Part shown: in pieces, positions 16,890-24,886 of the stretch
Layout: each line of letters begins with the position of its first letter
How positions within the stretch are numbered: the first letter of the stretch is position 1
Assembly: GCF_002646595.1 (NCBI RefSeq)
Contig: NZ_PDUD01000017.1
Coordinates: 310,001-374,000 of the forward strand
Source: Flavilitoribacter nigricans DSM 23189 = NBRC 102662
GTDB lineage: Bacteria > Bacteroidota > Bacteroidia > Chitinophagales > Saprospiraceae
Direction of reading: 5' to 3'
Length of the DNA stretch: 64,000 nucleotides
Made by a program: the position numbers and the translations under genes
Notes under the pieces: generated by a model
The model's input: the letters and a program-made list of their open reading frames with translations, nothing else
The model's database searches: none
What the model was told of the DNA's origin: nothing

Positions 16890-17845
16890 TCACCGGATAC
16901 ATCACCAACTTTTACAGCGATGAAATCCAGGCCGTAAATGTATTCCTCCACCGCATTCAGATTGATCACTTCGGGCAGGTCTTCCTGCCAGGGGTTCTCC
17001 GGATTGCTGAATGGGAAATCCGCCGGAATAAAACGCCAACTGGTACTGTTTTGCAACTCATCATCGATATTCAGGATCAGCCGACGCAATTCGATCAGGT
17101 CCATGACACTGATATCGCCGGATCGATTCACATCCGCGGCCAGCATTTTGTACGGACTACCCAGCGGTTCCAGGCCCAGAATGTGTTTGCTGATGAGTAC
17201 CAGATCGAAGGTCGTTACTCCGTTGAGCGGCAATTCGTCCAATTGCGGATTAATAGTGTAATCCAGACCGTAGTCATCTTCAAAAAACGCGTAGGTACCG
17301 TCCGGTCGGGTATGTACGGCAATGCCGCTTTGATCGTAAAAAACCTTTACACCGTGCACTCCGCGCCCGTCCTCCGTAGCGATAAAACCGGAAGTAGCCA
17401 CCGTCCGGCTGCCGAAGCAATGAATGACTTCATTTTCACTCAGCAAAAGATAAGTGGTACAGGATTCGCCGTTCCCATCCGCATCCCAGCGCCAGATTTC
17501 CAGCTCGATCTGCGTAAAATCATCACAGGTGAACACCAGGTGATCCTGGCTGCGATCGGCCGTAGCCGCCGATCGGTTGATGGAAAAAGTGAAGCCGGCC
17601 GTATCCGCCGGTTCGTTGATCTCCAGGAAGTCGATCGGATACACCGTGACCATGGCGCGATCCGACAAATTGTCTCCGTTCACATCGCTGGCGGGCACCA
17701 CCAGTTGCATTTCCTTGATGATGCCGGACTTGCAGAGTGGAGGAGCCGAAGTTGGGGAGTCTGCATGAGGAGGATAAAAGTTGTGAGAAAGAAAAGTCAG
17801 GGAAAGTGCTGCACACAGCACCAGCTTGGTAGAGAGGATCGTCAT
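16874..17845 (-). CDS. Secreted dockerin-like-repeat protein lacking a T9SS tail
   Basis: 323 residues with a hydrophobic leader (MTILSTKLVLCAALSLTFLS). The first half has an Asp-rich strand (VNGDNLSDRAMVTVYPIDFL) and a cysteine pair typical of secreted proteins, then an SdrD/CNA-like segment (ATSGFIATEDGRGVHGVKVF). The dockerin-like unit ADVNRSGDISVMDLIELRRL carries the calcium-binding Asp/Asn/Ser spacing of a dockerin. The gene ends soon after GLDFIAVKVGDVSGDAEVK. The related gene at 18271-20934 continues past this point with a cohesin-like domain and a sorting domain, so this copy looks C-terminally shortened. A remnant of a further copy follows. Function unknown. Confidence 0.7.
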   Translation of the reverse strand: MTILSTKLVLCAALSLTFLSHNFYPPHADSPTSAPPLCKSGIIKEMQLVVPASDVNGDNLSDRAMVTVYPIDFLEINEPADTAGFTFSINRSAATADRSQDHLVFTCDDFTQIELEIWRWDADGNGESCTTYLLLSENEVIHCFGSRTVATSGFIATEDGRGVHGVKVFYDQSGIAVHTRPDGTYAFFEDDYGLDYTINPQLDELPLNGVTTFDLVLISKHILGLEPLGSPYKMLAADVNRSGDISVMDLIELRRLILNIDDELQNSTSWRFIPADFPFSNPENPWQEDLPEVINLNAVEEYIYGLDFIAVKVGDVSGDAEVK

Positions 17846-17965
17846 AGAAAGCGGTTTTGAGATTATGTAATCATGGGAAAACGTCGCCTGCCCCCAGGGC
17901 CGGCATTTAAAGGTACAATTTTTTTAGAATCCGATAGACTGGTTTATAGCGCCTTATGTATCCCA

Positions 17966-18150
17966 AATTGCACAAACCATTATTCAGTGATTGGTACCGC
18001 ATACCGTCCTGGCTACAGAACAGGACGGACCGATATGTTCAGATACGGCGCACTGTCTCGATGATTTTTCTTATCGATTGATCAGCTCGCTACGCTGTAG
18101 CTCGGTGTATTTTCATCCCTTGAGTCTGAAAATGGGACGGTGCACTACAC
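17966..18150. repeat. Dispersed repeat block shared with 22.34-22.58 kb
   Basis: This part of the 425-base gap between two dockerin-like genes contains AATTGCACAAACCAT (17966-17980), also at 22340-22354 and, with one change, near 22641; a hairpin CCGTCCTG/CAGGACGG (18004-18028); and a 62-base block beginning GCTACGCTGTAGCTC (18089-18150) that matches 22514-22576. The left part of the gap (17846-17965) holds the putative promoter region of the upstream gene and nothing else recognisable. Confidence 0.6.
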
Positions 18151-18194
18151 GTAATTTGAGATACACATGATGGAGCCTGTTTGCCAAATAGCGA

Positions 18195-18227
18195 AAGCCC
18201 GGCGAGTTCTAATATCTCGCCGGGCTT
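18195..18227 (-). terminator. Rho-independent-like terminator after the dockerin/cohesin protein gene
   Basis: A perfect 12-bp G/C-rich stem (AAGCCCGGCGAG at 18195-18206, mirrored at 18216-18227) with a nine-base loop. It lies 44 bases past the stop codon of the gene at 18271-20934, and on the minus strand the stem is followed by TTCGCTATTT, a moderate T-run. Confidence 0.65.
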
Positions 18228-18270
18228 CCATCGGTTTAGCTCCCTTGCTTTATCGGACTGCCAAGGGCAC

Positions 18271-20934
18271 TTATTTCACGAGTAGCATCTTTTTCGTTAC
18301 GGAATACTCCCCGGCCGTCAAGGTGTAGAAGAGGATACCGGTAGACAAGTCGCCACGGGAAATACTCAACTGGTTCTCACCGGCCACGCCTTCGGTACGG
18401 ATCTCCCGCAGGAGTTTGCCGCTGAGGTCCGTTATGCGCAGGTTCACGGCCGTAGCTTCCGGCAAAGTATAACGGATCAGCGTTTGCTGGCGGAAGGGAT
18501 TCGGCTGATTCTGCTCGACGCTGAATCCGGCAATGGTTGCAGCCGGTGTTTCGAAGGCCAGTGCCAGTTCGTAAACCGCAGCATCCGTCCCGACTGCTTC
18601 GGCGGGGATCCCCCGGCGCGTGATCCGCAGGCCGTCGCTTAGCTTCACCTCGGTCTTGGCGCGGAACACGAGGCTGAACAATACCTCATTGTCCGCCGTA
18701 CTACCTTCAAGTGGACGGTGCCAGGCCGTATGAATCAGGCCGTCGGCCAGTTCCTGCAGACCAAAATGCTGGGTGCCATCGGTGGCCCCGATGGTTTTCA
18801 CCAACTCCAGCTCTTGCGGATGGAAGGACAGGCTCATCTGGTAGGCATCGATCCGGCGCAGATCGCGGGCGGTAAAGTCGATCCGCTGGGTTTCACCGGC
18901 TTGCAGCTGCAGGTCCGGTACCTGGAAAGTGATCTGCCCGCGGGTTGTCCGCGCCTGACTACCCGGACTGATACTTTCGTCAAAATCGCCCATCTTAACG
19001 GCCACAAAGCTGAGGTCCATCATGGAATTTTCCAGATCGGCGATCAGGATCTGCCGGGGTACTTCTTCCGACCAGGGGTTCTCCTCATCGGGGAACACAT
19101 AGGCAGTCGGTACGAATTGCCAGCTACGGGTCGTTTCCAGTTGGGTCTTCTGGTAGAGGAACAGGGACCACAACAGATCCAGGTCATCCTCGGTAATCGT
19201 ACCGGATCCGTCGAGATCAGCCGCGAGTTTTTTATAAGGGCTATCCAGCGGTTCGATGCCCATCAGGTATTTTTTCAGCAGGTGCAGGTCCGAAATAGTG
19301 ATGCCCTGCAGCCAGTTACCGTCGGCTTCGGGTTGGATCAGGTAGGATTCGTGCATCGCCGCTTCGGAAAACATGTATTCTCCGAGAATATTGGACAACT
19401 CGTGGGCCGTATCGGCACTCATCCGGTGGATCATTACACCTTCTACCGGCATTTCGTATTCGGTGGCAATGCGACCGGCCAGTAAGCCGTTGCCGTAAGC
19501 GGTTTCCGTTTCGTCATCCGATCCATTATCATCGGCGCTGGGTATATTGGGCGGACACAGTCCGTCTTCGCTTTGTACCAGTACGTAGGTAATGCAGTAG
19601 TCGTTATTGCCGAGACCATCCCAAGCGTGCACCTCCAGGATCGTGGCGGCGTTATCGTCGCAGGTCAGCACGATACCGGTTTTATCTTTGTCGGCCGGCT
19701 CACCGATCCGGTTGACGGAGTACTGAACGGGGCCGGTACAGTCGTAGGCTGGACTGGCAATAAAGTCACTGGCCCAGATCTCCATAGCCCCCTCGTCGAG
19801 GTCGCCGTCGCCATCGGCATCATCGACGGGGATCATCGGCATCAGCTTAATGGCCAATCCATTGATACAGATCGGTGAAGGTCCTTTGCAGTCTTCTACC
19901 TGAATAGGGATCTTGGCAACAGCCACATTCCCGCAACCGTCATTGGCTTTTACCACCAGATAGTGGCTACCGATCGGGAAGCTACCGCTGAAACTGTAAT
20001 ACGGGTAGGTACCGCTCAGACCGGCGCTGACGTCCCCGTCGGTATGGCCGTCGGCATACTTGTCGATATAAGCCGACACCGTTACGTCCTGGGGAGAGCA
20101 GGTTTCCCAAACGGAAAACGAAAGATCGACCGCAGCGGGGCAGCCGTTATTTTTATCGGAAGAATAGGAACAGAAAGGCTCCGGAGCGTCGAAAGTGATC
20201 TCCGGTTTATCGTAATCCGTCACCTTGATGATCTGGGTGTACTGCCAGTAGCCAACAGAGGCGATCTCGCAGTGATCCCGATAGTGCTTGTAATCGTGGG
20301 TAATATCCGTTACCTCTTTCCAGAACCCCTTGGGGTTCGACTCGTACTCGCAGCCGTAGCCTTTGGTTTTGGCAGCCGGAATAGCATTGTGGGGATCCCA
20401 GTCCCGATCGTACCATACGTGCTGGTAGGTAGGATTATAGCCATAACCGTAGCCGTAGCCATATCCATAACCGTAGCCATAACCGTAACCGTAGGTATCT
20501 TCCTCACAGGGATCGGAGCCGCTGCGGGTTTTCACGATCACATAGATATCCTCGTCGCCGGGTTTGCCGTCGCAATCCTCGTCGCGTCCGACGATAACCG
20601 GGTCCGAACCGTCTACGTATTCGCACCAGTTAATCACGCCGTAGGTACGGAATATCTTGTAACAACTGCTGCTACCGGGCACGACGAACTTTTCGTCTTT
20701 TTTACTTACCGCCAACAGATCACAGCTACCCTCGTGGACTTTAATGTCATCCACATCCGGATATTCGCAATTGGCCACGGCATCTTTGGGAAACTTAATC
20801 CAGTAATCAAAATCGCTACAACAGTAGGAATCGCCGGAAGTATCGGCATGGGAAAAAACGGGAAAGAAAAGGCTCAGAAGAAAAAGTGCGTAAATAGCTC
20901 CCCGCAGGCTATTACCTGGGTAAACATGGGTCAT
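18271..20934 (-). CDS. Large T9SS-exported protein with dockerin-like and cohesin-like domains
   Basis: 887 residues. A signal peptide ends near FPVFSHA. The N-terminal third is Cys- and Asp-rich with a striking GYGYGY run at about 147-165, then an Ig-like segment (CGNVAVAKIPIQVEDC). From about residue 480 a carboxypeptidase-like segment leads into the dockerin-like unit AADLDGSGTITEDDLDLLWS. About residues 665-800 resemble a cohesin fold (ITFQVPDLQLQAGETQRIDF, YQMSLSFHPQELELV). The C-terminus is a T9SS type A sorting domain (NQPNPFRQQTLIRYTL to MLLVK). T9SS export and surface display follow from the tail; the partner of the dockerin or cohesin part is unknown. A shortened relative lies immediately downstream. 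Confidence 0.85.
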   Translation of the reverse strand: MTHVYPGNSLRGAIYALFLLSLFFPVFSHADTSGDSYCCSDFDYWIKFPKDAVANCEYPDVDDIKVHEGSCDLLAVSKKDEKFVVPGSSSCYKIFRTYGVINWCEYVDGSDPVIVGRDEDCDGKPGDEDIYVIVKTRSGSDPCEEDTYGYGYGYGYGYGYGYGYGYNPTYQHVWYDRDWDPHNAIPAAKTKGYGCEYESNPKGFWKEVTDITHDYKHYRDHCEIASVGYWQYTQIIKVTDYDKPEITFDAPEPFCSYSSDKNNGCPAAVDLSFSVWETCSPQDVTVSAYIDKYADGHTDGDVSAGLSGTYPYYSFSGSFPIGSHYLVVKANDGCGNVAVAKIPIQVEDCKGPSPICINGLAIKLMPMIPVDDADGDGDLDEGAMEIWASDFIASPAYDCTGPVQYSVNRIGEPADKDKTGIVLTCDDNAATILEVHAWDGLGNNDYCITYVLVQSEDGLCPPNIPSADDNGSDDETETAYGNGLLAGRIATEYEMPVEGVMIHRMSADTAHELSNILGEYMFSEAAMHESYLIQPEADGNWLQGITISDLHLLKKYLMGIEPLDSPYKKLAADLDGSGTITEDDLDLLWSLFLYQKTQLETTRSWQFVPTAYVFPDEENPWSEEVPRQILIADLENSMMDLSFVAVKMGDFDESISPGSQARTTRGQITFQVPDLQLQAGETQRIDFTARDLRRIDAYQMSLSFHPQELELVKTIGATDGTQHFGLQELADGLIHTAWHRPLEGSTADNEVLFSLVFRAKTEVKLSDGLRITRRGIPAEAVGTDAAVYELALAFETPAATIAGFSVEQNQPNPFRQQTLIRYTLPEATAVNLRITDLSGKLLREIRTEGVAGENQLSISRGDLSTGILFYTLTAGEYSVTKKMLLVK
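20440..20495 (-). repeat. Hexamer tandem repeat encoding the GYGYGY run
   Basis: About nine units of a six-base period (GGYTAY on the coding strand) lie inside the gene at 18271-20934. Units differ at third codon positions, so the run is older than a perfect microsatellite yet may still vary in length between strains without changing the frame. Confidence 0.8.
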
Positions 20935-21056
20935 AATTTCAATGGTGTTTTTCGGGGGGCGGGATGAAGTAATCTGAATCAGAACACTAATGTAAGAAAA
21001 TATGGAGAGTTTGTATAAGTTATTGTGTTAATATTTCTGTCGGGCGACTAGATTTA

Positions 21057-21218
21057 GAGTGTGTTTGGGATTCATTAATAGGCCTGCAAACGCCACTTTT
21101 TCGTTTATACTTCAGCTATTTTTCAGTCCGTACCTTCCAGGTATGCACTTCAAAATAACCTTCGTCTAAACAAAAAATTGACAGTTTTCGCCTCAAAGAA
21201 AAAATCCCAAACACACTC
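21057..21218. mobile_element. MITE-like element with 16-bp terminal inverted repeats and TTA duplication
   Basis: GAGTGTGTTTGGGATT at 21057-21072 is perfectly mirrored at 21203-21218, and TTA flanks it on both sides (21054-21056 and 21219-21221), as a 3-base target duplication would. The 162-bp interior has no coding frame, so it must depend on a transposase elsewhere. A three-base TTA-type duplication is seen in parts of the IS5 superfamily, which makes that the first guess. It occupies most of the 352-base gap upstream of the gene at 18271-20934 and may have displaced or replaced its promoter. Confidence 0.75.
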
Positions 21219-21286
21219 TTAATATTCAATAAACAATATCCACCCCTACTGGCATAACAGTATATTTACTCTTGGCTTTGCCAATA

Positions 21287-22069
21287 CTAGTCTACGGAAG
21301 GCCTGAGCTGGATATTCCGGTAATAGATCTCGGCGCCTTCCGCCTGCAGCAGGATCTTGCCCGACTTCAGGGGCAGCCAGGCCGCACGGGTTTCGTCCCA
21401 GTATTTCATATCGATGGCTTCGTTGACCAGATGACCGTTGATGAGGAAACGGGCGTGGTCTTCTTCCACCTGCAGTTCGACAAGGTTCCAGCCCGGCTTT
21501 TCCCAACTGAAGGATCGCGGAAATCGCTGAAAACGCCGTTCGCGGTCTCCCTTGGTTTGCAGTTCCCCGTCGGCTTTGTAGTTCCAGACCACCGGATTCA
21601 CCCGGGAGGACACCTGGGTACCGATCAGCCAGAGATCACCGGTATCTCCCTCCTGGATCTGGCACTCTACCCCATTCGGCCAGATCTTGTCTTCCCCGTG
21701 AACGTGAAAAACGACCCCGGCATCCCGCACATAATCCTGTCGTGGGCGGAACTTCTTCTCGCCCCAGCGATATTCAAAACGCAGGGTAAAAGTACCGTAT
21801 TCCTCTTTGGTGATCAGCCCGCCGAAGGACTGCATGGAAATAGCTTCCTGATCTTTGTAAACGTGCACCCAATCGCGCTCCGCCACGAAAAGGTCTTTAT
21901 CCTGCCCCTTGTCGTCCGTCACGACGTACCAGTTATCCAGGTCCTGCCCATTATAAAGCCACGCAAAACCCGGTAAGGGTGTTTCCCGGGCAGCCGGCTG
22001 GTCGGTGGTTTTACAGGCCGGGCTGCACAGCAGTAGCAGGCCGAGAATTTTCAGGTAGGGTTTTAACAT
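21287..22069 (-). CDS. DUF1080 (3-keto-disaccharide hydrolase-like) lipoprotein
   Basis: 260 residues. The lipobox SPACKTT places Cys at residue 19. The DUF1080 fold is recognisable from WLYNGQDLDNWYVVTDD, YGTFTLRFEYRWGEKKF, DAGVVFHVHGEDKIWPNGVECQ, the NGHLVNEAID strand and GKILLQAEGAEIYYRNIQLRP. It is longer and clearly different from the copy at 13017-13718, matching the subgroup with IWPNGVECQIQEGDTGD. Such proteins are found around glycoside and polyol degradation genes. It is flanked by repeats on both sides, and no isomerase or dehydrogenase gene is adjacent here, so its metabolic partner is unknown. Confidence 0.87.
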   Translation of the reverse strand: MLKPYLKILGLLLLCSPACKTTDQPAARETPLPGFAWLYNGQDLDNWYVVTDDKGQDKDLFVAERDWVHVYKDQEAISMQSFGGLITKEEYGTFTLRFEYRWGEKKFRPRQDYVRDAGVVFHVHGEDKIWPNGVECQIQEGDTGDLWLIGTQVSSRVNPVVWNYKADGELQTKGDRERRFQRFPRSFSWEKPGWNLVELQVEEDHARFLINGHLVNEAIDMKYWDETRAAWLPLKSGKILLQAEGAEIYYRNIQLRPSVD

Positions 22070-22175
22070 CGTATTTCGTTTAAGGTGGTTCCGTTTGGTC
22101 GGATCAGTTCCGATCCCCCTAAAATAGCAGAAATAGTCTGAAAATGGTAAGGTGTGTTGCTCCTATACTAACCTA

Positions 22176-22846
22176 AAATTGGCAAACCAGAAATCCCCCT
22201 CAGTCCGGCCATACGGCCCGTACCGGGGTGGACAGCTCCCCCGGGAGAGCATAGTATCCTTCAAGGGAGTGGATAATAGCTATACTGACGTGAAATTAGC
22301 GGCCAGGAATAGCTGGCTGTGGGGAAGGTGGGTATTCTGAATTGCACAAACCATCAATTAGCGGAAGGTTCGATGCACCATCATTGCTCCAGAATAGAAC
22401 AGGGCTTATGTTTCCAGGTGCAGCGCACCGTTATAGCTCCAGAATACCACGGTTTCGATTTTTCCAGGTGCAGCGCACCGTCCTGATAATTTTCCACATC
22501 GGTTCATCAGGACGCTACGCTGTAGCTCTAGGTATTTCCATCCCTTTGGGCTGGAAATAGTACGGTGCGCTGCACCTATTATACTGCCATAAAATGGATA
22601 AGCTAGAAATAGCAGACTGCGGACAAGATGTGTGTTCCTTATTGCACAAACCCTTAATTGGTGAGAGGTGCAGCGCACCGTCATAGTTTCAGAATAGCAC
22701 GGTTTCGATTTTTCCAGGTGCAGCGCACCGTCCTAGCTACAGAATTGCACAGCCCCCATATTTCAAGATCCAGCGCTGACGTAAAATTGGTAAACCAGGA
22801 ATCCCCCTCAGTCCGGCCATACGGCCCGTGCCGGGGTGGACAGCTC
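22176..22846. repeat. 62-base direct repeats (22176-22237 and 22784-22846) bounding a repeat block
   Basis: Both copies read AAATTGG(C/T)AAACCAG and continue with CCCCCTCAGTCCGGCCATAC and GGGGTGGACAGCT, with only a few differences over 62 bases, 608 bases apart. The similarity extends weakly to the following AGCATAGTA..CTTCAAGGGAG. The C/G-rich core resembles the left end of the 186-bp elements at 14.6-15.0 kb. The whole 1-kb gap 22070-23097 has no coding frame that looks real. Confidence 0.6.
22417..22731. repeat. Five GGTGCAGCGCACCGT palindromic repeats
   Basis: Direct copies at 22417-22431, 22467-22481, 22667-22681 and 22717-22731 and one inverted copy at 22562-22576. Each contains the hairpin GGTGC-AGC-GCACC. 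Within each direct pair the spacing is exactly 50 bases and the intervening sequence (CAGAATA.CACGGTTTCGAT) is conserved between pairs. Diverged relatives occur at 18.0-18.15 kb. No function is known to me. Confidence 0.7.
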
Positions 22847-22985
22847 TCTGGGGGGGAGCATAGTAACCTTCAAGGGAGGAGATAGCAGCTACGATTTATC
22901 TTCCCTGGTGGAGAACTATTCCCGCTGGCGGGAGCCAGTGATAGAACATTTGTTACCTACCCGCTTCGGGCATCCCTAAAATGCA

Positions 22986-23023
22986 AAGGCCTGCCGCCAA
23001 AACAAGATTTGACAACAGGCCTT
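22986..23023 (-). terminator. Possible terminator of icd
   Basis: AAGGCCTG at 22986-22993 is mirrored at 23016-23023, with a 22-base loop. It lies 75 bases past the icd stop codon. On the minus strand a short T-containing run (TTGCATTTTAG) follows. The long loop makes this a weak candidate. Confidence 0.35.
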
Positions 23024-23097
23024 ATTTATCGTTTGCGTTATCAGGCACTCCCCTGACACCTCACCCCTCGCACCTCGCACCTGACAACCCTCCAATC

Positions 23098-24363
23098 TTA
23101 CATATTCGCAATGATCTCATCGCCAAATTCAGAGCACTTCAACAGCGTAGCTCCTTCCATCAGGCGTTCGAAATCATAAGTAACCCGTTTTTTGGAGATA
23201 CCGCCTTTCACCCCTTTGATGATGAGGTCAGCTGCTTCTTTCCAGCCCAGGTAGCGGAACATCATCTCTCCGGATAGGATCACGGAACTTGGGTTCACTT
23301 TATCCTGACCAGCGTATTTAGGCGCCGTACCGTGCGTAGCTTCGAAGATAGCGCAACCGGTATTGTAGTTGATGTTAGCACCCGGAGCGATACCGATACC
23401 ACCTACCTGCGCAGCCAGTGCGTCGGAGATGTAGTCTCCGTTCAGGTTCAGGGTAGCGATCACGCTGTATTCTTTCGGACGGGTCAGGATCTGCTGCAGG
23501 AAGGCATCCGCGATCACATCCTTCACCAGGATCTTACCGGCACCCAGCGCTTCTTTCTGCGCAGCGTTGGCCGCTTCGGTTCCTTTTTCCGCCGCGATGC
23601 GGTCGTACTGGGCCCAGGTGAACACCTTGTCGGCGTACTCCCGCTCGGCCAGCTGGTAGCCCCACTCTTTGAATTTACCTTCGGTGAACTTCATGATGTT
23701 CCCCTTGTGGACCAGGGTTACAGAAGGCTTATCGTTATCGATGGCGTAGTTGATAGCCGCTCTTACCAGACGCTCGGTACCTTCAACGGATACCGGCTTG
23801 ATACCCAGAGAAACCGTGTCCGGGAAGCGGATTTGGGTTACGCCCAGTTCTTTGGTCAGGAAATCTTTCAGTTTGTTGACTTCTTCGGAGCCGTTCAGGT
23901 ATTCGATACCGGCGTAGATGTCTTCGGTATTTTCCCGGAAGATCACCATATCCACATCTTCGGGATGACGTACCGGTGAAGGTACCCCGTCGAAGTATTG
24001 TACCGGACGTACACAGGCGTACAGGTCCAGTTTCTGACGCAGGGCAACGTTCAGGGAACGGATACCACCACCTACCGGGGTCGTCAGCGGGCCTTTGATG
24101 GCCACCAGATATTCCTTAATATCATCCAGGGTAGCCTGCGGCAGCCACTCTCCGGTCTGATTGAAAGCCTTTTCACCGGCCAGTACTTCTTTCCAAACTA
24201 CTTTGCGCTCACCACCGTATGCCTTCTCCACTGCCGCATCAAATACACGCTCTGAAGCCGCCCAGATATCGGGACCAATTCCGTCTCCTTCAATAAAGGG
24301 TAAAATGGGATCGTTAGGGACGTTTAATTTTCCGTTTTCAATCGTTACTTTTGTTCCACTCAT
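23098..24363 (-). CDS. icd: NADP-dependent isocitrate dehydrogenase
   Basis: 421 residues, converting isocitrate to 2-oxoglutarate with release of CO2 in the TCA cycle, in the cytoplasm. It matches the E. coli Icd type throughout: [12 protein letters not shown] near the N-terminus, the substrate loop [13 protein letters not shown] (S103, N105, R109), [34 protein letters not shown], and the C-terminal [20 protein letters not shown] cofactor segment. S103 is the position phosphorylated by AceK in E. coli; no aceK gene is in this window. Length and start are normal. A phylum-type -7 box (TACATTTG) lies about 80 bases upstream. It is a single-gene unit. Confidence 0.96.
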   Translation of the reverse strand: MSGTKVTIENGKLNVPNDPILPFIEGDGIGPDIWAASERVFDAAVEKAYGGERKVVWKEVLAGEKAFNQTGEWLPQATLDDIKEYLVAIKGPLTTPVGGGIRSLNVALRQKLDLYACVRPVQYFDGVPSPVRHPEDVDMVIFRENTEDIYAGIEYLNGSEEVNKLKDFLTKELGVTQIRFPDTVSLGIKPVSVEGTERLVRAAINYAIDNDKPSVTLVHKGNIMKFTEGKFKEWGYQLAEREYADKVFTWAQYDRIAAEKGTEAANAAQKEALGAGKILVKDVIADAFLQQILTRPKEYSVIATLNLNGDYISDALAAQVGGIGIAPGANINYNTGCAIFEATHGTAPKYAGQDKVNPSSVILSGEMMFRYLGWKEAADLIIKGVKGGISKKRVTYDFERLMEGATLLKCSEFGDEIIANM

Positions 24364-24442
24364 GTTTTTCTTGTATTTTAATTTAGGTACCCATTTTTGA
24401 TAAGCCAGGCGGCTGGGTAATACAGTTTTTTTTTAAGCAACG

Positions 24443-24450
24443 CAAATGTA
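24443..24450 (-). promoter_or_regulatory. -7 element of icd promoter (TACATTTG)
   Basis: On the minus strand TACATTTG matches the Bacteroidota consensus TAnnTTTG. Transcription would start near 24436 and give a leader of about 70 bases. No TTG was found at the usual -33 spacing, so the upstream box is weak. Confidence 0.5.
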
Positions 24451-24491
24451 AGGAAATGGTTTGAATTTTACGGAAGGAAAAGAGAATACCA

Positions 24492-24812
24492 ATGAACACT
24501 AATAGAATTATCAAATTATTGACTGTATTCTGCGTTTTCTGGCTAATATCCTGCAACAGCGGAAAAAAGTCAGACAGTGCCTCCGACTGCAAAACGCAGG
24601 GCACGGTGCAGGATTTTACCGGCATGGACGGCTGCCGTTTGCTCATCGTTACGGAGGACGGTAAAAAATTGCTGCCCGGCAGTATACTGGACAGTGATTT
24701 CGTGCTGGAAGCCGGCCAGGAGATCAGTTTCGATTACCGCCCCGTGGACATGATGAGTGTCTGCATGACGGAAGATCAGATCGTGGAAATCACCTGCATT
24801 AAACTAAAATGA
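24492..24812 (+). CDS. Small lipoprotein, unknown function
   Basis: 106 residues. The leader MNTNRIIKLLTVFCVFWLIS is followed by CNSGKK, a clear lipobox with Cys21. The mature part has a compact beta-rich pattern (GTVQDFTGMDGCRLLIVTED, ISFDYRPVDMMSVCMTEDQI) with four cysteines in all and ends VEITCIKLK. It resembles short Bacteroidota lipoproteins of unknown role; no named family is claimed. It is divergent from icd, so its promoter shares the 128-base gap, and it precedes ruvB by 74 bases that contain a strong hairpin. Confidence 0.75.
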   Translation: MNTNRIIKLLTVFCVFWLISCNSGKKSDSASDCKTQGTVQDFTGMDGCRLLIVTEDGKKLLPGSILDSDFVLEAGQEISFDYRPVDMMSVCMTEDQIVEITCIKLK

Positions 24813-24818
24813 TGATTT

Positions 24819-24862
24819 GATGATCTGATGATTTAGTAATGCGATCGAATCATCAGATCATC
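24819..24862. repeat. GATGAT-type inverted repeat between lipoprotein gene and ruvB
   Basis: GATGATCTGATGATT at 24819-24833 is perfectly mirrored at 24848-24862 with a 14-base loop, and more GATGAT/ATCATC units continue on both sides. A related, less perfect set follows ruvB at about 25913-25970. The hairpin could end the lipoprotein transcript; no T-run follows. Confidence 0.6.
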
Positions 24863-24886
24863 AGATCATTGGATCATCATCTGTAT

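Noticed and set aside
19963-20967. 334-codon plus-strand frame opposite the dockerin/cohesin gene
   Set aside because: It arises from the codon pattern of the minus-strand gene, including the GY repeat (reads as VAIT/ITV runs), and has no family signature.
22417-22731. CRISPR array
   Set aside because: Repeats are palindromic and occur in two pairs plus an inverted copy; the sequences between them are conserved and not unique spacers, and no cas gene is near.
24839-24886. Longer ruvB start at 24839
   Set aside because: The extra residues are encoded by the GATGAT/ATCATC repeat and do not belong to RuvB.
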